Position numbers and translations under genes: made by a program. From CALFVT01 sp964513675 (GTDB taxonomy: Bacteria; Pseudomonadota; Alphaproteobacteria; Caulobacterales; Maricaulaceae), in assembly GCA_964513675.1 (NCBI GenBank), contig CAZEOD010000016.1, positions 1 to 55,369 on the forward strand: 55,369 nucleotides of DNA, read 5' to 3'. Positions 51,175 through 55,369 of the stretch are shown here, piece after piece; within the stretch, counting starts at the first letter, position 1; each line of letters starts with the position of its first letter. The notes under the pieces were generated by a model. It was not told where the DNA came from. It saw only the letters and a program-made list of their open reading frames with translations, and made no database searches.

Positions 51175-52485
51175 ATGACATTTAAAACCTTCCTCGCCCT
51201 TGGCGCAGCCCTTACGCTAACCGCTTCGGCGGCTTTCGCGCAAAAGAGCCATGACACAGACCGTGAAGATTTCACCTTAATTTATGCTGGGAAAGTTTTG
51301 GATGTACCGGGTCAACCTGCGAAGACAGACCAAACAATTATCATTCATGACGGCAAGATTGTAGCAATCGAAGATGGATTTGTGACTGATGATAAAGCTG
51401 TCATTTTAGATCACCGCGATATGTTTTTCCTTCCGGGCCTAATTGATAGCCATGTCCATTTACGCGGCGACCGCGTTAGCGGAAAGCAGGATGACCAAGT
51501 TCGCCTTGAAGCCGGCGATGTCGCCCTACAAGCCGCCGCCCATGCGCGGACAACACTCATGGCTGGATTTACAGCGGTTCAAGACCTTGGCGGGCCGAAA
51601 GAGATTTTCGCCTTAAGGCGCGCTATCAATAAAGGACTTGTCCCCGGCCCCCATATCAAGGCTGCGGGCTCTGCAATTTCCGCGACAGGCGGACATGGTG
51701 ATGTTCATGGCTTCAAGGATGAAATTTTAAACATGCTGGAGTCAGAGACAATTTGCGACGGGGTCGCCGATTGCCGCCGCGCTGTTCGCCGCGCCGTTAA
51801 AAACGGAGCTGACGTTATCAAAATCACCGCAACAGGCGGTGTATTGTCGAATACAAATGCTGGCACAGGGCAGCAATTAATGGATGATGAGCTTGAAGCC
51901 ATTGTCCAGACCGCCGCCTCTATGGGCCGTAAAGTCACAGCTCATGCCCATGATAAAGGCGGTATCGAAGCCGCGCTACGGGCGGGCGTGCAGGCGATTG
52001 AACATGGCTCTTTCATGGATAAAGCCACAGCGCAGTTGTTTAAGCAAAAAGGGGCCGTTTTAGTTCCGACTGTCCTCGCAGGGAAAACAGTTGAGAAATG
52101 GGCCCAAGACCCCAATACATTCTTGCCGCCCAATAGCATTAAAAAAGCGCTCGAAGTCGGCCCCGTTATGCAGGATATGGCCCGCCTTGCCTATGAAAAC
52201 GGCGTCACGATTGCTTTCGGAACCGACTCAGGTGTCTCGCAACATGGGCAAAACGCCGAAGAGTTTATCTATATGACCAAAGCCGGCATGAGCGAAATGG
52301 AAGCCATTGAATCCGCGACGACCATCGCCGCTAAACATATTGGGCTCGGCGATGTTATTGGTACATTAGAACCCGGTAAATTTGCAGATATTATTGCCGT
52401 TGACGGCAATCCACTGCGCGAAATCACAGAGCTTAAAGATGTTGATTTTGTCATGAAAGGCGGTGTGGTTTATAAGGCGCCTTAA
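51175..52485 (+). CDS. Secreted metal-dependent amidohydrolase
   Basis: A 436-residue amidohydrolase-superfamily enzyme with a signal peptide ending ASAAFA. The metal site is visible: HVHLRGD, the lysine of KITATGG (carboxylated Lys), the His of TAHAHD, IEHGSF and the Asp of FGTDSGV. The family includes imidazolonepropionase-like enzymes and Xaa-Pro or other peptidases/hydrolases; the C-terminal LEPGKFADIIAVDGNPL is typical. The physiological substrate cannot be stated. A DUF2891 lipoprotein gene follows closely. Confidence 0.88.
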   Translation: MTFKTFLALGAALTLTASAAFAQKSHDTDREDFTLIYAGKVLDVPGQPAKTDQTIIIHDGKIVAIEDGFVTDDKAVILDHRDMFFLPGLIDSHVHLRGDRVSGKQDDQVRLEAGDVALQAAAHARTTLMAGFTAVQDLGGPKEIFALRRAINKGLVPGPHIKAAGSAISATGGHGDVHGFKDEILNMLESETICDGVADCRRAVRRAVKNGADVIKITATGGVLSNTNAGTGQQLMDDELEAIVQTAASMGRKVTAHAHDKGGIEAALRAGVQAIEHGSFMDKATAQLFKQKGAVLVPTVLAGKTVEKWAQDPNTFLPPNSIKKALEVGPVMQDMARLAYENGVTIAFGTDSGVSQHGQNAEEFIYMTKAGMSEMEAIESATTIAAKHIGLGDVIGTLEPGKFADIIAVDGNPLREITELKDVDFVMKGGVVYKAP

Positions 52486-52493
52486 GGCGATAA

Positions 52494-53657
52494 GTGAGCC
52501 CCATATTTTATATGAAACCAATTATTTACAGCGCCGCTCTTCTGACAGCCGCCCTTTCTTTATCCGCTTGTCAACCCTCTAAGGCGCAGCTCAATAAAGA
52601 TGCTAATCTAGAGTATCCGTCTGTCATTTCGGCTGAATTGGCCGATAGGTTTTCAGCCCTCGCCATCACATGTGTGCAGCAAGAATTTCCGAATAAAATT
52701 TCACGCACCACAGATACAGCCGAAGAAATAGGCCGGCCAAAAGATATTTTTCCTGTCTTTTACGGTTGTTTTGACTGGCATAGCGCGGTTCATGGCCATT
52801 GGTTATTAGTTCGCCTTCTCCGAACAGGCCCGCAAGATGCGGCGTGGCGAGACGCGGCGATCGCTAAACTCAATCAAAACTTCACAGCCGAAAATATTGC
52901 CGGCGAAGTTGCAAACTTTAACCGTCCATCAGGGGGATCATGGGAGCGCCCTTACGGTCTTGCTTGGTATCTCCAGCTCACAGCGGAGCTGCGAGAATGG
53001 GCTGAGGATGGTAATGCGCAGGCGAAAATTTGGCTCGACATCCTCGCCCCGCTTGAAACTGATATCGCCAATAGCCTTAAGGCTTGGCTCCCGAAACTTG
53101 CCTATCCTATTCGCCTTGGAACGCATAACCAAAGCGCCTTTGCCTTTGGGTTAATGCTCGATTGGGCGCGCGGCATTGGCGATTCGCAAATGGAGCAATT
53201 AATTATTAGCCGCTCTAAAGCCTTTCACATGGACGATAAAAACTGTCCCCTCGCCTATGAGCCCAGCGGGGAGGATTTCCTTTCCCCCTGCCTCATGGAG
53301 GCCGATTTGATGCGCCGTATGATGAGTGCAGATGACTTTAGCACATGGCTATCCGGCTTTATGCCCTCAATCCCAACGGACGGCTCTGGCGACTGGCTTG
53401 CGCCCGGAATTGTCAAAGATGCCAGCGACGGGAAGCTCGTCCATTTGGACGGGGTTAATTCTTCGCGCGCCTGGAACCTTTATAATATTGCGCGCGCTTT
53501 GCCAGATGGTGATGCGCGTAAACCGGCCCTTGTCGCCGCCGCGAAAATCCATGCAGATACAGGCGTAGCCGCCGTTAGCGCCGAGCATTATTCAGGCTCG
53601 CATTGGCTCGCCAGCTTTGCGACTTACCTCATGACAGACCGCGGTCAACCCTCTTGA
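52494..53657 (+). CDS. DUF2891 lipoprotein
   Basis: A 387-residue predicted lipoprotein (lipobox LSAC after SAALLTAALSL). The mature part, with FPVFYGCFDWHSAVHGHW, WERPYGLAWYLQL, LGTHNQSAFAFGLMLDWA and EPSGEDFLSPCLMEADLM, fits DUF2891, predicted to have an alpha/alpha-barrel fold. The GTG start follows AAGGCGATAA and lies 8 bp after the amidohydrolase stop; an ATG six codons later lacks a site. Function is unknown. Confidence 0.85.
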   Translation: MSPIFYMKPIIYSAALLTAALSLSACQPSKAQLNKDANLEYPSVISAELADRFSALAITCVQQEFPNKISRTTDTAEEIGRPKDIFPVFYGCFDWHSAVHGHWLLVRLLRTGPQDAAWRDAAIAKLNQNFTAENIAGEVANFNRPSGGSWERPYGLAWYLQLTAELREWAEDGNAQAKIWLDILAPLETDIANSLKAWLPKLAYPIRLGTHNQSAFAFGLMLDWARGIGDSQMEQLIISRSKAFHMDDKNCPLAYEPSGEDFLSPCLMEADLMRRMMSADDFSTWLSGFMPSIPTDGSGDWLAPGIVKDASDGKLVHLDGVNSSRAWNLYNIARALPDGDARKPALVAAAKIHADTGVAAVSAEHYSGSHWLASFATYLMTDRGQPS

Positions 53658-53672
53658 TGAAAGTCTATATTC

Positions 53673-53882
53673 ATGCTGCTTGAAACGCCAAAAATTGAGA
53701 GCCCTTGTAAGCTGATTTGTCAGCTCGATTTACCGAGCGGGCTCTGTTTGGGCTGCGGACGCTCGCGCGAAGAAATTGCGCGCTGGACACAGTTCACTGA
53801 TGAACAGCGTAGCCGCGTCATGGCGAAACTTGACGCGCGAATGAAAGATCTGCCGCCCCCGCAATCACTCAACACATTCTAA
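53673..53882 (+). CDS. DUF1289 small protein
   Basis: A 69-residue protein with SPCKLICQLDLPSGLCLGCGRSREEIARW, the four-Cys pattern of DUF1289 (possible metal or Fe-S site). Function is unknown. It is separated by 1 bp from the following methyltransferase, so co-expression is likely. Confidence 0.85.
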   Translation: MLLETPKIESPCKLICQLDLPSGLCLGCGRSREEIARWTQFTDEQRSRVMAKLDARMKDLPPPQSLNTF

Positions 53883-53883
53883 C

Positions 53884-54477
53884 ATGCGCGGGGCGTGGTC
53901 TATTCCTGTCCTCGGCTCGCTCGTCTTTGCCGGATGGAAAATTGACGCCCGCCGTAAACTTGGCTGGATGCGCCCCTATATCCCCAAAGATGCCCGTATA
54001 ATTGATATTGGTAGCGGCCCCGGTAGCTTGCTTCAAATCATGCGCCAAAACGCCTATCATATTGACGGCTTGGACATTCAAGACAGCGCCTATAACAAGC
54101 GTTTAAAGGCCAAGATTTATGACGGCACACGAATACCATATGAAGATAAAGCCTATGACATTGCCCTGCTCTCGACGATGCTGCACCATACGCCTGACCC
54201 CGATCATATTATAACCGAGGCGGCGCGCATCGCCGCGCGGCTTATCATTATCGAAGATGTCTATGACGGCCCTGTTACGGAGTGGCTGACGAAACGCGTC
54301 GATAGCGTGATGAACCTTGAATTTCGCGGCCATCCGCATAGTAACCGCAGCGATGCACAGTGGCGGGCGAGTTTTGCCACTATGGACCTCAGCCTCACCG
54401 CCGCGCATATTCACCCCGTAGCAGGTATTTTCCGCCAAGCCGTCTATATTCTCGACCCAGCAGATGCTCAAAGATGA
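53884..54477 (+). CDS. Class I SAM-dependent methyltransferase
   Basis: A 197-residue methyltransferase with IIDIGSGPGSLLQIM as the SAM motif, a GLDIQDSAYNKRLKAKIYDG acidic loop and LLSTMLHHTPDPDHIITEAARIA. An N-terminal hydrophobic stretch (IPVLGSLVFAGW) suggests membrane contact. Substrate unknown. It overlaps or adjoins a 24-codon ORF at its end. Confidence 0.82.
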   Translation: MRGAWSIPVLGSLVFAGWKIDARRKLGWMRPYIPKDARIIDIGSGPGSLLQIMRQNAYHIDGLDIQDSAYNKRLKAKIYDGTRIPYEDKAYDIALLSTMLHHTPDPDHIITEAARIAARLIIIEDVYDGPVTEWLTKRVDSVMNLEFRGHPHSNRSDAQWRASFATMDLSLTAAHIHPVAGIFRQAVYILDPADAQR

Positions 54478-54498
54478 TGCAGGTGCTCAAAGATGATA
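54464..54498. repeat. Imperfect 19-bp direct repeat at the methyltransferase 3' end
   Basis: The 14-mer TGCTCAAAGATGAT occurs at 54465-54478 and 54484-54497. The first copy contains the methyltransferase stop codon. The duplication creates an ATGATG that opens a 24-codon ORF (54474-54548) with no recognisable family. Confidence 0.6.
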
Positions 54499-54567
54499 TT
54501 GCCGCAAACCGCGTGCAGGACATTCTTGCCGAAACGGAAAAATGCTAGCCGAGCCCAAAAAATTAAT

Positions 54568-55369
54568 CTAGCCCAACGCACCGCGCCAGCGAGCCGTTTG
54601 CTTTCTGACTTCACTCGGGGCTGTGCCGCCATAGCTTGTGCGGCTACTGGCGGAGGCGAGCGGCGTTAACACGCTGTAAACATCATCGGTAATGCGCGGC
54701 TCGACGCTTTGCATGTCTTTCAAATCAAGCGCGTCCAGCGTTTTCCCTTGCCTTTCAGCGAGGGCGACAATCGTGCCCGTCACATGATGTGCGTCGCGAA
54801 ACGGCATGCCAAGGATACGCACAAGCCAATCGGCAAGGTCTGTCGCCGTTGAAAAGCCATGCCCCGCCGCAGCGGCAAGCCGGTCTTTATTGGGCGTCAT
54901 ATCCGCAACCATTCCTGCCATCGCCGCAAGGCCGAGATCAAGCGCTTCAAAAGCGTCAAAGACGGGTTCTTTATCTTCTTGCATATCTTTGGAATAAGCG
55001 AGCGGTAAGCCCTTCATCACAATCGTCAGGCTGGTCAGGGCGCCCATTATGCGCCCCACTTTCGCGCGGACAAGCTCTGCTGCATCGGGGTTACGCTTTT
55101 GCGGCATGATCGAACTGCCCGTGGTGAACGCATCTGTGAGGGAGATGAAACTAAATTGCGCGCTCGTCCAAATCACGATTTCTTCGGAGAGGCGGGATAA
55201 ATGAGTGGCGCAAATCGCGCAGGCCGAGAGCGCTTCAAGGGCGAAATCCCGCGCCGAAACAGCGTCGAGCGAATTGGCCATGGGGCGATCAAACCCCAGT
55301 GCCGCCGCCGTCATATCGCGGTCAATCGGGTAAGGCGTCCCGGCCAGCGCGGCTGCGCCTAGGGGGCTT
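54568..55369 (-). CDS. argH: Argininosuccinate lyase, N-terminus cut by window edge
   Basis: Final step of arginine synthesis, splitting argininosuccinate into arginine and fumarate. The visible C-terminal ~267 residues include SPLGAAALAGTPYPIDRD, the fumarase-superfamily signature GSSIMPQKRNPDAAELVRAKVGR and the C-terminal region TPLASASSRTSYGGTAPSEVRKQ. The start lies beyond 55369. No frameshift or stop is seen. Confidence 0.95.
   Translation of the reverse strand, partial: SPLGAAALAGTPYPIDRDMTAAALGFDRPMANSLDAVSARDFALEALSACAICATHLSRLSEEIVIWTSAQFSFISLTDAFTTGSSIMPQKRNPDAAELVRAKVGRIMGALTSLTIVMKGLPLAYSKDMQEDKEPVFDAFEALDLGLAAMAGMVADMTPNKDRLAAAAGHGFSTATDLADWLVRILGMPFRDAHHVTGTIVALAERQGKTLDALDLKDMQSVEPRITDDVYSVLTPLASASSRTSYGGTAPSEVRKQTARWRGALG

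Noticed and set aside
1..55369. tRNA, rRNA, CRISPR, insertion sequence or prophage
   Set aside because: Reading intergenic regions on both strands gave no cloverleaf with a TTCGA arm, no regularly spaced repeat array, no transposase and no phage structural gene. The lone XRE regulator is not enough for a prophage call.

Overview
The window looks like chromosomal DNA of an alphaproteobacterium, most likely from the Caulobacterales/Maricaulales/Parvularculales side. Supporting signs are the divergent lysC-ubiG pair, the xseA-DUF2093 pair, a class II DAHP synthase, a ~1,590-residue NAD-glutamate dehydrogenase of the GdhZ type and a complete Caulobacter-type ceramide (sphingolipid) gene set. Coding density is high, many genes overlap as ATGA/TGATG/TAATG, and I see no tRNA, rRNA, insertion sequence, prophage or CRISPR. 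A run of exactly 100 N (11745-11844) is a scaffold gap of unknown true size.

Layout. 1-17 kb is mostly core metabolism: lysC (cut by the left edge), ubiG, a large Kelch/glycoside-hydrolase lipoprotein beside a xylulokinase, recQ, nadE, a Gfo/Idh/MocA oxidoreductase, an HU-like protein, class II DAHP synthase (3' end lost in the gap), glutathione reductase broken by one in-frame TAA, rpiA, glmU and gph. 18-19 kb holds a small conserved protein and an XRE regulator with a striking palindromic operator.

19-39.5 kb is the most interesting region. It is one large envelope-lipid locus made of three operons. (a) Minus strand, 29.4 to 19.1 kb: a DUF2141 secreted protein, a GNAT-like acyltransferase (candidate bacterial ceramide synthase), a MobA-like nucleotidyltransferase, a flippase, a CDP-alcohol phosphatidyltransferase, a HAD phosphatase, a LicC-like nucleotidyltransferase, a GMC oxidoreductase, cyclopropane fatty acid synthase and an AspH/LpxO-like hydroxylase. 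(b) Plus strand, 29.5 to 34.3 kb: LptF, LptG, a diacylglycerol/ceramide-kinase family protein, a Tam41-like cytidylyltransferase and a YidB-like protein. (c) Minus strand, 39.3 to 34.4 kb: acyl-ACP synthetase, reductase, acyl carrier protein, serine palmitoyltransferase and a DUF2161 protein. Together these could make a sphingoid base, N-acylate and reduce it to ceramide, phosphorylate it, activate or decorate the headgroup, tailor the chains and export the product. Ceramide synthesis follows known Caulobacter genes. The headgroup, tailoring and Lpt-type export steps are inference.

39.5-55 kb returns to housekeeping and secreted enzymes: NAD-glutamate dehydrogenase, a CobT-like protein with altered catalytic residues, chorismate mutase, an M23 lipoprotein with a Cys at a zinc-ligand position, DUF2093, xseA, purD, an unknown secreted protein, a secreted amidohydrolase, DUF2891 and DUF1289 proteins, a methyltransferase and argH (cut by the right edge).
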